In this document: positions 1 through 10,100 of the stretch, piece after piece
How positions within the stretch are numbered: position 1 is the first letter of the stretch
Layout: each line of letters begins with the position of its first letter
DNA from: Bacteroidales bacterium UBA3709
GTDB taxonomy: Bacteria > Bacteroidota > Bacteroidia > Bacteroidales > UBA932
Assembly: GCA_002372015.1 (NCBI GenBank)
Contig: DFIA01000045.1
Coordinates: forward strand, 1 to 31,476
Reading direction: 5' to 3'
Length of the DNA stretch: 31,476 nt
Notes under the pieces: model-generated
What the model was told of the DNA's origin: nothing
The model's input: only the letters and a program-made list of their open reading frames with translations
Databases searched by the model: none
Translations under genes and position numbers: made by a program

Positions 1-639
1 GCTACATTTCTTTAATCTGGCGGCCACTCGCTGCGCCAAATCAGGCTTACTAAAAAGAAACTCATCGTCCATAACCTTGGTAAGATTGATATCTTTAAGT
101 CTGATAAGCTCTCTCCACTGCTTGTTCTCCACATTTTCAAAACCAGCCGGCAAGTTTCTGCTTTTGCTGCTAAACAACTCAAATCCTTTGGCTTTGTCAA
201 CCACACTTAAAAAAGCATCCCCATTTACCGACACTTCGTCTCTGAAACTGGCCAATATCCGTACATCTGGCTGATATAGCCCAACATATAGCATACTGCA
301 GCCCAAGAAATCCTTTTTCTGAGGTGGCTCCAAGTGAAAATAATATCCGCAGTACGGAGCTTTCTTTCCCCCTGGCACTATATACGCTCCCATATGAGTT
401 TTATACGGGCTCTTGTCTTTAATAAAGCGTAAATCGCGATAAATCCGGTAAGTACTGTCCTTTACAGTGGGTTTATTGGCCGCAAGGTATTCATCCCACT
501 CTGCAATACGCTCTATCAGTTCAGCAGTAAAGCCGTCAAAAATTTCTTTGGCTACAAGATATTGGCTTTTATGAGCATCAAACCACGGCTTGTTATTATT
601 GCGAGCTAAGCTATATAAAAAATCATATACTCGTTTCAT
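1..639 (-). CDS. DUF2461 (TIGR02453-type) family protein, 3' end cut by window edge
   Basis: The frame is open from an ATG at 639 to base 1, giving 213 codons with no stop, so the C-terminus is missing. It begins MKRVYDFLYSLARNNNKPWF, and residues about 62-83 carry the hallmark DUF2461 stretch, with YRIYRDLRFIKDKSPYKTHM as its core. Later landmarks are GGYYFHLEP-like text (seen as CGYYFHLEP) and the substrate-neutral LFLS/KPDL region near the edge. Members are usually a little over 220 residues, so only a short tail is lost. The family is widespread in bacteria and has no established biochemical role; I do not infer one. The gene diverges from the DUF748 gene across a 112-base spacer in which I find no convincing promoter for this strand. 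Identification rests on recognised motifs and is firm at family level. Confidence 0.85.
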   Translation of the reverse strand, partial: MKRVYDFLYSLARNNNKPWFDAHKSQYLVAKEIFDGFTAELIERIAEWDEYLAANKPTVKDSTYRIYRDLRFIKDKSPYKTHMGAYIVPGGKKAPYCGYYFHLEPPQKKDFLGCSMLYVGLYQPDVRILASFRDEVSVNGDAFLSVVDKAKGFELFSSKSRNLPAGFENVENKQWRELIRLKDINLTKVMDDEFLFSKPDLAQRVAARLKKCS

Positions 640-751
640 TTGACTCTATTCTTCTGTATTGCACAAAACAGCCTGCCTAAAAGCAGCAAATGCAATTTAA
701 GTAGAATATACTTACCGTGCAACTTTTCGGGAATTTTAATATCTTGGCACC

Positions 752-2758
752 ATGTGGAAAAAACTCTTAAAAAGAATAGGCGTTTCATTAGCCATATTTA
801 TATGCGCCCTACTGCTACTGCTCTCTTTTGGAGGAAATATAGGCAGAAAGTATGTAGAAAAACAGTGTAAATATCTGATAGGCAGAAAAGTTGAAATTGG
901 CAGCATAAGCCTAAATCCGCTTGTTGGCCGCATGGTAATAAAAGAACTGCACATAAAAGAACACGATTCTCAAGAAGATTTTCTGGCCATTGGTAATCTG
1001 AGCTATAGAATAAAAATAATTCCATTATTTTCTAAAAAATTAAGTCTGACCCACCTACACATAGATTCTCTGTACTGCCAAACAATACAAAATGGCAAGC
1101 TGTTTAATTTCAGTGATATTATAGATCAGTTGAAGGTTCCTAAATATAAGAGTGAATCGTCAGATCCTTGGAAATTAGAACTCCACAACATAAAAATAAC
1201 CAGAAGCCGCCTACTCTATAAAGATCTTATAATTGGCAGTACGCTTACATTCAATGGAATAAATATAGATATCCCACAGATACGCCTCGCAGAAGAAAAA
1301 GATGCAGAGGCAGATGCCGGTATTACCTTAAAATTCAGCCGCAAAGGTTCTCTGTCATGCCGCCTCTCCTATAACCAAGACCATAGCCGATTCAGGTTAT
1401 TCTTAAACCTGCAAGATTGTAGTACAGAAAGCATCACTCCCTATTTGAAACAGTTTCTGAACATAAAGGAATGTCATGGAAGATTATTCGCACACATGGA
1501 ACTAAGTGGCAGCTCAGAACATATTTCAAATACAGATGTTACTGGTAGCATACTATCTGTCAGCCCTTCTGTAACAGATCTTAGCAACAAAACAATCTTT
1601 GCCGCAGATAGCGTTAAGGTAAGTCTAAGGCAATTTAATATAGCAAAGAGAATTGTAGATATAGACACGCTCAGAATAATAGCACCGGAAACTTATTACG
1701 AGCTAATGCCAGACTCTACCTCAAACTTTTCTTCTTTAGTTAGAGAAGCAGACAACCATATCGAGGAAACCAATCACTTTGCTCAAAATTTAAGCCTGAA
1801 AATAGATACAGTAAGTATTATCAGAGGATCAGTGAAATTTACCGATAACACCCTGAAAGAAAAGTTTGTATGCCCTATTAGCGAACTTAGTCTGCATTGC
1901 AAAGACTTTACCCTCGAAAATATGAATCACATAAAGGGCGAGGGGGTTATATCCAAAGCCGGAAAAATGGAAATCGATTGGATTACCGATTTCAGAAGCA
2001 TGAGAAACATGACTCTCAATATCAGGCTATCCAACATATCCATCAAGCAGTTTTCTCCTTACGCAAAAATGTATGTAGGAAATAATATAGAAGGCGGCAC
2101 CATGCTGTTAGAAAGCAATAATACAGTTACGGACAATTATCTGACAGGTTATAATCAGATAGAAATTTACAAACCTAAGGTGAGTAAAAGAATAAGACGC
2201 TCAAAACCCCTCTACGATGTACCTGTCAGACTCGGTATTTATGCCCTTACTAACCGCAAAGGGATAATGAATATAAAACTGCCCGTAAACGGCAATCTCA
2301 ACAACCCGCAATTCTCCTACCGAAAGATTTTGCTAAAAAGTCTGTTCAATACGTTTGCAAAGGTAGCCACAACACCCATCGCCGCAATTGGAAACCTGTT
2401 TTCTGCTTCAGATAATTTAGAAATAATTGAATTTGATGTAGCTGACGATGACTTTTCTACCAAAGAATACGGAAAGCTTGCCATGTTAGCAGAAGGTATG
2501 TTGGAAAAAGATGAGTTCACATTTGAGTTTGAGCAATTTATAGACATAAACAAAGCCCTAAAGAAACATCCCGAGTTAGATAAAGAGAAGATTCTCTTTC
2601 TGGCAAACTGCAGAAATGAGAATCTCTCCAAATTTTTCAAACGTATGGATATACCTCCCAGAAGATTTAACATCAAGCCTTTTGTAGCAGACAGCACCTC
2701 CAGAAAAAAACAAAACAATGGAATTTATATAAATGCTATATGGAAAGGCGAAGATTAA
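752..2758 (+). CDS. AsmA-like / DUF748 domain envelope protein
   Basis: A 668-residue protein with one N-terminal membrane helix (about residues 8-29) and a long extracytoplasmic part rich in alternating beta strands. The first block (VEIGSISLNPLVGRMVIKEL, about 47-66) and a late block (residues about 490-545, including DVPVRLGIYALTNRKGIMNI and LPVNGNLNNPQFSYRKI) match the DUF748/AsmA-like pattern. Relatives of AsmA and TamB are thought to lie in the periplasm, anchored in the inner membrane, and some move phospholipids or help outer-membrane assembly; for this protein that is inference from family. The start follows directly on an imperfect -7-like element (TATCTTG, 740-746), so the leader would be very short or absent. 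It converges with the fimbrial operon, whose last stop lies 22 bases away. No truncation is seen. Confidence 0.85.
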   Translation: MWKKLLKRIGVSLAIFICALLLLLSFGGNIGRKYVEKQCKYLIGRKVEIGSISLNPLVGRMVIKELHIKEHDSQEDFLAIGNLSYRIKIIPLFSKKLSLTHLHIDSLYCQTIQNGKLFNFSDIIDQLKVPKYKSESSDPWKLELHNIKITRSRLLYKDLIIGSTLTFNGINIDIPQIRLAEEKDAEADAGITLKFSRKGSLSCRLSYNQDHSRFRLFLNLQDCSTESITPYLKQFLNIKECHGRLFAHMELSGSSEHISNTDVTGSILSVSPSVTDLSNKTIFAADSVKVSLRQFNIAKRIVDIDTLRIIAPETYYELMPDSTSNFSSLVREADNHIEETNHFAQNLSLKIDTVSIIRGSVKFTDNTLKEKFVCPISELSLHCKDFTLENMNHIKGEGVISKAGKMEIDWITDFRSMRNMTLNIRLSNISIKQFSPYAKMYVGNNIEGGTMLLESNNTVTDNYLTGYNQIEIYKPKVSKRIRRSKPLYDVPVRLGIYALTNRKGIMNIKLPVNGNLNNPQFSYRKILLKSLFNTFAKVATTPIAAIGNLFSASDNLEIIEFDVADDDFSTKEYGKLAMLAEGMLEKDEFTFEFEQFIDINKALKKHPELDKEKILFLANCRNENLSKFFKRMDIPPRRFNIKPFVADSTSRKKQNNGIYINAIWKGED

Positions 2759-2781
2759 GAAATTATTCCAGAGTTATTTCT
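2758..2781. terminator. Weak AT-rich inverted repeat between convergent genes
   Basis: AGAAAT (2758-2763) and ATTTCT (2776-2781) form an inverted repeat in the 21-base gap between two convergent stop codons and could end transcription from both sides. The stem is short and AT-rich and no long T-run follows, so this is a tentative call. Confidence 0.2.
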
Positions 2782-3586
2782 AAAATTTAATGGTTACCGG
2801 CGGGGTAGGAACAAAAGGTTCTATGCCTATACCGGTTTTCATCTTGTTAATATCTACAGTAATTACAACATCTTTAACCTCTTGTAAAGACAAATCATAT
2901 CCAACGCTTTCTAAATAGCCGCCCAAATCCAAAACAGAAGACAACGTTTCTCCATTGGCAAAATTATATGTTATATCCAAGTGTATGCCCTCTAAATTTT
3001 CCGGACGCAACATTCTCATTTTTACAAAATCCCTACCCTGAGCATATACATAACTATCTTGCTTCAGGAATTCTTCTGAAAGATTAAAGCCACCCCATGG
3101 CGAAACCAAACTAAAATTAGCACTCTCCGAACCAGACAAGCCGTTAATCATTACAGTAATATCTATAAACATTTTTTTGGGCACAATTCGCACAAGAGAA
3201 TAGTCTTTCCTGCACGAAGTCTGAGAGGAATATGAGAATAGAGGATCTGCATCTCGCCCCGAAACCTTATGGAAAGATGCTGAGAAAGAATTTATGTCGG
3301 TATATAAAGTGCCATCTCCAACATTAGCCCAAACATAGCACAAGTAATCATCTTTTGGCACTTCATACTCCTGCAGCTTGTGAAAATCATGCTCAGAAAT
3401 TCGATTCTTGGCTAATAAAATGCCTGCGGTGGAGAAAATCCATATATCTGCATAGAGTGCCTTCCCCTCTAAAAGAGAGCAGTCTAAAGCAAGAATACCA
3501 GGGCAGTGTTCCCTATCTTCCCAAATGCTGCAACTTGGGCAGAATAAGAATAGTACCACCGTAAGAACCAGCGCCAAATTCCTCAT
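2780..3586 (-). CDS. FimB/Mfa2-family fimbrial anchor lipoprotein
   Basis: A 268-residue protein with a hydrophobic signal peptide (residues 2-16) ending in a Cys cluster (CPSC, lipid-acceptor candidate C19). It is followed by SIWEDREHCPG, the acidic-Cys-Pro motif that opens mature FimB/Mfa2 proteins. In Porphyromonas the FimB/Mfa2 subunit anchors type V pili in the outer membrane and limits their length; that role is inferred here. Two transthyretin-like beta domains fit the size and strand-rich sequence, but I recognise the family by the N-terminus and gene order rather than by domain alignment. Its ATG overlaps the fimbrillin stop by one base (TAATG), so translation is probably coupled, and it is the last gene of the operon. 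Confidence 0.8.
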   Translation of the reverse strand: MRNLALVLTVVLFLFCPSCSIWEDREHCPGILALDCSLLEGKALYADIWIFSTAGILLAKNRISEHDFHKLQEYEVPKDDYLCYVWANVGDGTLYTDINSFSASFHKVSGRDADPLFSYSSQTSCRKDYSLVRIVPKKMFIDITVMINGLSGSESANFSLVSPWGGFNLSEEFLKQDSYVYAQGRDFVKMRMLRPENLEGIHLDITYNFANGETLSSVLDLGGYLESVGYDLSLQEVKDVVITVDINKMKTGIGIEPFVPTPPVTIKF

Positions 3587-4641
3587 TAGAAATGTACTAT
3601 ATAGTTAGGTATTGTGGTAAAGCTTTCAACAGATGCATTTAAGGTAATATTCTTAAATGTAATTTTCTTCTCCGGGTCATCTGAGCCAGGGCCTGTAATT
3701 ACAAAGTTGTAAGTATAAATTGTGCCGCGTTTTATACCCTTATGATCTATGGCAGAGGTCCAACCATATCCAGGTTGATTTATATCCACAGGATAGTAAT
3801 AAGTTTTTCCATCCAACACAGCTTCCAAAACCAAACGAGTAAATTTTCTGTCTGGAGTTTCCTGTGTCATCATATTCTCATAACAGTAGAAATACTGAGG
3901 AGTATCGTAGCCAGTATCCCCTACCGGAGTATGAATGTTTTCAGAAAAAGCTCCCGGAATCTGCGTACTCAACACGTCGGCTTCTATATCCTTACCTTTG
4001 TTAAGAATTTTAGGTTCTGCAAGATCTTCTCCGATATATGTTTTGCTGCCATACACATTAGTTAAATAGATACGGGCAGACCGTAGCGACATACCTTCGT
4101 AAGGAGTACCGGCAAATTTTGTCTTTATGCCATTTACTACAATCTTAGACACCAGTCGCCTCATTTTAAGGCGTATAGTAATAGATTCGCTTATATCTAC
4201 CTCTGTAGAGGCGGCCATGGTAAAATACCCGAATCTTTCATTTTGCAGATAAACAGGAACTTTAAGGAACTTATCTAAGGTAGTCACTCCAGCCCAAGCA
4301 TTTTTTGAATTAGCTACGGCATAAATATGCTTCTTACCGGGCGTTATTTCAAACTGAAGATTTGATAAGCCCACCTGTACAATTTCTGAGTTGCCAAAGC
4401 GTCTGTATAGTTCCAAACTACCATCTTCCTTAAAAATAAACGCCTCCAGAATATTGATGCTGTCCATAGCCTTTGCGTCTAAATTATGTGCACCGGTATT
4501 CTTTGTTAAAACTTCGTATGGTTCTATATCCAAACGAATTGTTTTTTTCCCTTCAGAAACCTCTCTTATGGTTTCCACTTCCTTGCTGCATGCCACAATA
4601 GCAAGAGCAATCATTGCTGTACAAAAAAATCTCCTAATCAT
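3586..4641 (-). CDS. FimA/Mfa1-type fimbrillin (major fimbrial subunit) lipoprotein precursor
   Basis: A 351-residue protein with a lipoprotein signal (lipobox IVAC, C18) and two beta-rich domains as in the Bacteroidales type V fimbrillins. The RLKMRRLVSKIVVNGIK segment (about 164-180) resembles the hydrophobic strand following the conserved R-L-V motif in fimbrillin N-terminal domains. The C-terminal ITLNASVESFTTIPNYIVHF fits the terminal strand. In the P. gingivalis system such precursors are lipidated, exported, and trimmed after an Arg so that strand exchange polymerises the pilus. Arg residues at 25 and 36 are candidate trimming points, but the cleavage site is not determined here. It sits 26 bases after the DUF3868 gene and overlaps the FimB-like gene by one base. 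Whether it is the stalk or an accessory subunit cannot be settled from one locus. Confidence 0.8.
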   Translation of the reverse strand: MIRRFFCTAMIALAIVACSKEVETIREVSEGKKTIRLDIEPYEVLTKNTGAHNLDAKAMDSINILEAFIFKEDGSLELYRRFGNSEIVQVGLSNLQFEITPGKKHIYAVANSKNAWAGVTTLDKFLKVPVYLQNERFGYFTMAASTEVDISESITIRLKMRRLVSKIVVNGIKTKFAGTPYEGMSLRSARIYLTNVYGSKTYIGEDLAEPKILNKGKDIEADVLSTQIPGAFSENIHTPVGDTGYDTPQYFYCYENMMTQETPDRKFTRLVLEAVLDGKTYYYPVDINQPGYGWTSAIDHKGIKRGTIYTYNFVITGPGSDDPEKKITFKNITLNASVESFTTIPNYIVHF

Positions 4642-4667
4642 AGTTACAAAATTTGAATTAATAAATT

Positions 4668-6512
4668 TTAGGTATCGTGTGTTAAATCAGACATTTCCGG
4701 ATCTAAAGAGGCTCTGAATCTCAATCGGGGCTCTACATAAACTGCATTTTGGTAATGTTCTGCGGCTTTTGTTCTATTTCCCAAACGCTTATAAGAGAGA
4801 GCCATTAGATATTCAACCACTGGTGTTTTCTCTAATTGTTTAAGAATATTCAGAGCGGAAACATTGTAATTGAGACATAGGTAGGCTATGGCAGCATTCA
4901 TATCTGCATAAGGTCCGAGAATTTCTATCGCCTGCTTATACCTGCGGTCTAATAAAGCCTTTACCCCTTCCATATAAGCTGCATCTACTGCCACCTTAGT
5001 AAGCAAAGTATCGTATATTCTTCTATGCAGATAGAATGTAAAATCTATCTTCCTAAGAAGCGGATATAAATATGTACGGATATACTTGTAGTCTTTATGG
5101 GCAGACAGTAAGACCTCGCGCCTGTCTGGATCTTCTTCTGCAAATACGGCCAATACCTCTTCTTTATATAAAACAGAAGAATCTTTGGCTATGAGTTTTT
5201 TTAAGGTCTCCCAATTTTCCGGGATATATTTAGTGCGAAACCCCACTCCTTTTTTAGCAGAAGCTGTATAGTAATCTGAGAAATATTCCTTTACAGACTC
5301 TGAGCGTTTTTGGGCCAATGTACTATTAAACGCCAGCGAACCTTCGGGGGAACAGGATGCACATATAAGCACCGAATCTGCTACAAAAGCCTTACTCAAT
5401 GCTACGGAATCAAAATCTGCCCTAATTCTGGATAGTTCCATTGCATTGTTTGCCAATGATGTATCTATAGTCCAACTACCTTTCTCAAACTCTATATATG
5501 CCATTGTAGAAACAGCAATATCCCTCGCAAGTGTTTTTTCTATGTACCTGCCGGAAGTATCTGCCATTTGAGCCAATGAGCTTACATAATAGGTTATTGT
5601 ATCTGGAGAAACGAAAGTATATAACTGCCTGCCCCAAGTATTAACACTACCTTTGAAAGTCAGGTTTAAACGATGCATATCAGGTTCTGTTGGCATCGTT
5701 TGTACATATCTATATACCATACCGCCTGCACCTGTTGTAAATACTGTATCTAAGCGTACAGCCACACGCTCCAGCGGGTCTTTTACACATTTTTTGAAAA
5801 CCTCCTCAAGCCGTGCCTTACGCCGGTTATTCCACTTTATCAAATAGTTTTTTATATAGTATTCTACAGCTTCTGGTTCTGTAACACCGAACTCGCCAAA
5901 CTCTTTATTCTCTATGTTACGGTCTGTAAAATTTTTCAGAAGTCCTAAGTAGCCAAAAGCTTTTACAAAATCTACCGAATCTGGAATAATAGTAGAGAAA
6001 TATTTGTAATACTTCTCGTATCCTTTGTCTTGTGAACGCCGATAATCTACACCTGTAACAAACACTCGCTCTAATATTTTATGGCCGGTCTCCCAAGCCA
6101 ATTGCGGCACAATTTTTATCTGCCTGTCTGCAGAAAGTAACGACTCCGGAACAATAATATCAAAACTGAAGTTTATCTGTCCGTTTCTTTCTGCAACATT
6201 TTTATGCAGTGCAGATACTGTAAGAGGAGCTATTCTGCCATTGGCTACAATTTCGCCAGAGGCATCTGAAAGCACCGCATTAAGAATCAAATCTTCATTA
6301 TCTTCTTCCGCTGTGCTATAATTTAACGTATCGGAAATAGAGAAAGAGAGTTTTTCCGCTCCTAAGGTATCATATTGCGGTACTCTAAAATGCACTTTAT
6401 TAGGCATGGATGTATTTCTTGCTACGGTTATACACCCATCAGCAATCAACAAACATACAGGCAGAGTAAACAGCCACAATGTATAACGTCTAAAGAATGT
6501 CTTGCACATCAT
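4668..6512 (-). CDS. DUF3868 / OmpA-like fimbria-associated protein
   Basis: I place the start at the ATG at 6512, giving 614 residues. The longer reading to 6518 would need a TTG overlapping the previous stop, whereas the ATG lies 2 bases after that stop. The N-terminus has an export signal (hydrophobic residues about 10-25); a Cys after it (ADGC) could be lipidated but the lipobox is poor. Residues 40-150 are strand-rich and match the DUF3868 N-terminal pattern. The segment CASCSPEGSLAFNSTLAQKR (about 382-401) is an OmpA-like peptidoglycan-binding signature. The C-terminal 120 residues form tetratricopeptide-like helices ending in a canonical-looking repeat (AAEHYQNAVYVEPR). DUF3868 proteins commonly sit with DUF3575 and fimbrillin genes in Bacteroidales; a role tying the fimbrial apparatus to the cell wall is inference. 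Confidence 0.75.
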   Translation of the reverse strand: MMCKTFFRRYTLWLFTLPVCLLIADGCITVARNTSMPNKVHFRVPQYDTLGAEKLSFSISDTLNYSTAEEDNEDLILNAVLSDASGEIVANGRIAPLTVSALHKNVAERNGQINFSFDIIVPESLLSADRQIKIVPQLAWETGHKILERVFVTGVDYRRSQDKGYEKYYKYFSTIIPDSVDFVKAFGYLGLLKNFTDRNIENKEFGEFGVTEPEAVEYYIKNYLIKWNNRRKARLEEVFKKCVKDPLERVAVRLDTVFTTGAGGMVYRYVQTMPTEPDMHRLNLTFKGSVNTWGRQLYTFVSPDTITYYVSSLAQMADTSGRYIEKTLARDIAVSTMAYIEFEKGSWTIDTSLANNAMELSRIRADFDSVALSKAFVADSVLICASCSPEGSLAFNSTLAQKRSESVKEYFSDYYTASAKKGVGFRTKYIPENWETLKKLIAKDSSVLYKEEVLAVFAEEDPDRREVLLSAHKDYKYIRTYLYPLLRKIDFTFYLHRRIYDTLLTKVAVDAAYMEGVKALLDRRYKQAIEILGPYADMNAAIAYLCLNYNVSALNILKQLEKTPVVEYLMALSYKRLGNRTKAAEHYQNAVYVEPRLRFRASLDPEMSDLTHDT

Positions 6513-6514
6513 AC

Positions 6515-7087
6515 TCAAAATACTATAGTTACACCAAGAAGCAGAGCAGAAGGAGATACGATAAATCCCTCCTTTTTACCCAATGATTTACCACACTTAG
6601 TACAGTTGTATTCGGTATGTTTGTCGTAGCCGGCAAAAGCCCCTAACCCCATTTCCAAGTTAATGCCCTTATCCAGCATCAGAGCATAACCTCCGCCCAG
6701 CTTCAAGCCATAAGCATTTCCTTCGTAGGCCTTTTGGGTAAAAATCCCTCCCCACGAATACTTTGTCCAATCGGCATAGGCCGAAATAAACCATCCAGAG
6801 TTTACAAACCACGGCCAGTATCGCCCTCCGAATAAAACCTCAGCCCTTCTAAAATATTTCTGCTTCTTGTCTTTTCCGAAAGTAAAAGGATTGTAGGCCG
6901 CTCCTACCTCTATGCTCAGATGTCTGGATGCCGGCACACCAGCCTGAATATTAGCGGTTCCCATCATCAACCACTTGGCCATATTAGTAGATACAGAATA
7001 GTTCTGCCCTCTTGCGCACAGTGGCTTTAGCAGCACAAGCGCAACTATTACAGAACCGACAAATACTTTGCTAAAAACTTGCTTCAT
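6515..7087 (-). CDS. DUF3575 outer-membrane beta-barrel-like protein
   Basis: A 190-residue protein with a signal peptide (hydrophobic residues 9-21, likely cleaved near ARGQ). The rest alternates aromatic and glycine-rich strands ending in a final Phe (LLLGVTIVF), as in small outer-membrane barrels. NMAKWLMMGTANIQAGVPAS and the FGGRYWPWF segment are typical of DUF3575. A CxxC pair (NCTKCGKSLG, about 157-166) lies in a predicted loop. It heads the fimbrial operon, 24 bases downstream of the -7 box, and its stop overlaps no start but lies 2 bases before the next ATG. DUF3575 proteins recur at the front of Bacteroidales fimbrial operons. Function is unproven; a barrel or assembly platform is a guess. 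Confidence 0.75.
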   Translation of the reverse strand: MKQVFSKVFVGSVIVALVLLKPLCARGQNYSVSTNMAKWLMMGTANIQAGVPASRHLSIEVGAAYNPFTFGKDKKQKYFRRAEVLFGGRYWPWFVNSGWFISAYADWTKYSWGGIFTQKAYEGNAYGLKLGGGYALMLDKGINLEMGLGAFAGYDKHTEYNCTKCGKSLGKKEGFIVSPSALLLGVTIVF

Positions 7088-7091
7088 AACC

Positions 7092-7113
7092 TTGCCTTAA
7101 AAATTCAAGGCAA
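7092..7113. repeat. Perfect inverted repeat overlapping the fimbrial promoter
   Basis: TTGCCTT (7092-7098) and AAGGCAA (7107-7113) form a perfect 7-bp inverted repeat around an 8-base centre. One arm overlaps the -7 box and the other reaches the leader just before the ATG. It could be an operator or, if initiation lies upstream, a leader hairpin. No regulator gene in the window can be assigned to it. Confidence 0.5.
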
Positions 7114-7118
7114 AATTA
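7111..7118 (-). promoter_or_regulatory. -7 box of the fimbrial operon promoter
   Basis: TAATTTTG on the minus strand (7118 down to 7111) matches the Bacteroidota -7 consensus TAnnTTTG exactly. TTTC (7140-7137), 18 bases upstream, matches three of four bases of the -33 TTTG element. Initiation would fall near 7105, giving a leader of about 17 bases before the ATG at 7087. It is the only strong promoter I find for the four fimbrial genes. Confidence 0.6.
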
Positions 7119-7148
7119 TATAGACACAGAAGGGATGAAATACTATAT

Positions 7149-7178
7149 GATAAAATTTATCCTACGGCATTTCAAATG
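7149..7178. repeat. Two short palindromes between addA and the fimbrial promoter
   Basis: GATAAAATTTATC (7149-7161) and CATTTCAAATG (7168-7178) are perfect palindromes with one-base centres. They lie just after the addA stop and upstream of the fimbrial -33 position. They could be operator half-sites or weak AT-rich transcription ends for addA; short palindromes in AT-rich DNA also occur by chance. Confidence 0.3.
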
Positions 7179-7190
7179 TTTATGTTTACT

Positions 7191-10100
7191 CTATGGATAA
7201 ACTTCAAAGGCCTTATTTTCAGAAACATCTACAACAGTATGTTCCAATACATACCACAAATAACCTTTCACATCGGAATATCCCATTTCCAATAATAGGT
7301 TCCTGTACTTCTCTACCTGCTTGTTATAGTAAGCATGCTGTTTTGAGCCTGAGTTGTATTTACCAAACTTATAATCTACTACTATAGCCTCACGTTTACT
7401 ACCAGATTCCGAGACTATAACTCTGTCTGGCCGATATTCCTCTGCACCCGAGATAATGGTTGATTCGTTTTTAATAGTTTTATCGGGTAAAAACCAACCA
7501 AAAGCCTCAACCTCCCTGATATATGAAATTACTTGTGCTGCAATTTCTGCACAATCGGAGCCTAAAATAGAGTTCGGATTCTCTTTAAGGAATTGTTGTA
7601 CAGCACAATCAACTTCGTGTTCCACTCCATCTTTTGAAGGCACGCCTATGTAGGAAAACAGCTTATGGTACAGTATTCCTCTACGAATATTATCGTCTTT
7701 ATCATACACGGTTCTCAAATTGGCTTTTGAAGATTTACTTGCAAACTCATTGTTCTTGCCATCCAACTCTACATCCATAATCGCATACATAGATTCTGTT
7801 ACAGAAGGATTAAGAGCAGAATAAGACTCCTCATTTACATTGCCAAATACATACTCGCTGTATTCAAAAGGCTGTTTTGTTGTATCTACCTCAAAACCAC
7901 AATCTTTCAAACTCGCATCAAAAGCCGTAAGAGTTTTTTCTTCTTTAGTAAAGATTGCAGCAGCTCCTTTAGAATTGTTCTCACAGAAATTACTCAGAGC
8001 CGCTCCTATACTTCCCTTATGCTTATAAACTGTATAGATATACAGTCTTTCTTTTGGCCTTGTAAACGAAACATAGGCCAGATTAAGACTATCTATGCAA
8101 TTTTCCTGCAGCTCCTTTCTGAAAGCCTCTGCCCACAAAGAATCTTTCATTTTGGCATCTTTTAGCGGCAGAAGCACAGGACCGGAGTAACCCAACAGCG
8201 AACCGGGCATTGCAAACCACTTGGAGTCTTTTAGGGAAATCATATCATCTCTTAGGAAAGGAATAAATAGTACCTTAAAATCTAAGCCTTTGGCCTTATG
8301 CATAGTCATTATGCGCACCGCTTGGCCGGCTGTTGGTTCCGGAATATAAAAGTTATCTGCATTCTGATCCCACCACCTTAAAAAGCCAGATATCTCTGTA
8401 CCATTTGCAGATGTATATTCTAACACCCTATCTAAAAAGGCTTTCACAAAAGCAAGATCACTCCCTTCTACCTTAGGAAAGAATACACGAATTATCTCAC
8501 GGCATATTTCATATAGAGTGTTCCCCGATAGCAGAGCTTTAAGAAAGTTCTTACCTTCTTCATCTGCAGGCTCCAACAGATTAAGATTTTGTAACTTGGA
8601 GGATGATATTCTGGCTACCGCTTCAAAGCCTTTAGATGAAGGATTCTCTATTTTCTTCAGAATTTCTATTACCAGACTTATAAGTGTACAAGAATCCACA
8701 CGCAAACTCTCTCCTGATACTATGTTTATGCCATTTCTAATTAAATAGTCTGCTACATATCCCGTATCCTTATTGGTGGAAGCTAATACTGCAATGTCGC
8801 CATAATTGTATAACGGCCGAGGACCTGTTACCAGGTTCTTTATCTTTTTTACCATATCGGCCAGTATAAACTGTTTGGGCTTAATAATGTATTTGTTTAC
8901 AGTGTTTTTTACCTTGTTGCAGCACACTACATTTACCAAACCTTTCTGAGACGCCGCTACATACTCCGGCCGCACTTTCTGTCCGGCATTCCTGTATATC
9001 ATCTCTATTTCTTCTACCATAGAATCAGCCTCCGGTGCTTCTTCCAATTTTTCACGCAGATACTCCTGCACGCTCGCCACCATAACACCGGCCCTAAGGA
9101 CATCACCGTGTTGTACAGAAGCAAAAAGGCTATTGTTAAACTTAACTATGTTAGATAAGCTTCTATAGTTAGTATCCAATATATGTCGATTATAATCTTC
9201 CGAAAATTGCTTTGGCAATTCATTTTTAAACAGGCCCCAATCGCCACCTCTCCAGCGATATATACTCTGCTTTACGTCTCCCACCAACAAACTTTCGAAT
9301 CCTCTTGATATGCCATCGTGGAGCAATGGCCTGAAATTTTGCCACTGAATATCTGAAGTATCCTGAAATTCATCCAAAAGATAATGGTTGATAGCTCCAC
9401 CAACTTTTTCATACACAAACGGAGTATCGCTACCATTTATAAGGTCGCTGAGAATCTGAGGTGCATCTGATAACAGGGTAAGCTGCTCATTATTCAAGTA
9501 TTCATACAGTTCCTTTGCCACAAAATCAAGAAGAGAAGTTTCTTTCATATTGATTTTAAGAAGCTGGAGAGTTATATACTCTGAATAATATTTTGAGTAC
9601 AGATTAACTATGGACCTAACTCTGTCTGTAACAAGTTCTCTTATCTGCTTCACAAGATGCGGTGGCGTAGATTTTTTGAAATACTTTTCCAGAGAGCCCA
9701 AGTTACATTCTACAATAACATCTGGGCAAGGTTCCAGAATCTTTGAATTTACCGCATCTACATACCCTAATCTCCCTGTGAGTAGCTTATATAAGGCCGA
9801 CTCGCCTCTACCGCTTCTCTTAAATTCTTCTTTATCAAAAGATAATTGAGCATATTCTCTCTGTATCTGCTTGTCTATAGCTATAACCTCCGCCACAAAA
9901 ACACGCTGAAGTGTGCTTTCTTCTTTGTACAGATTTTGAATTGCTTTTGCCAAACTGACTCCACTTTCGCCAGATGCTGTCCACAGTTTCCAGTATTCCT
10001 GATTTATAACTTCTTTGCTGATTTTTAATACTTCTTTTCTCCAATTCCAACTTTTGTTATCATCTATTCTCGACAAGGATATGTCTTTCATCAAAGACAA

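Noticed and set aside
2317..2718. 133-codon minus-strand open frame opposite the DUF748 gene
   Set aside because: It is antisense to the conserved DUF748 C-terminal region and has no recognisable motif or promoter.
7088..7190. Invertible phase-variation promoter for the fimbriae
   Set aside because: The inverted repeats are only 5-7 bp and do not flank a promoter segment as a pair; no recombinase gene is nearby.
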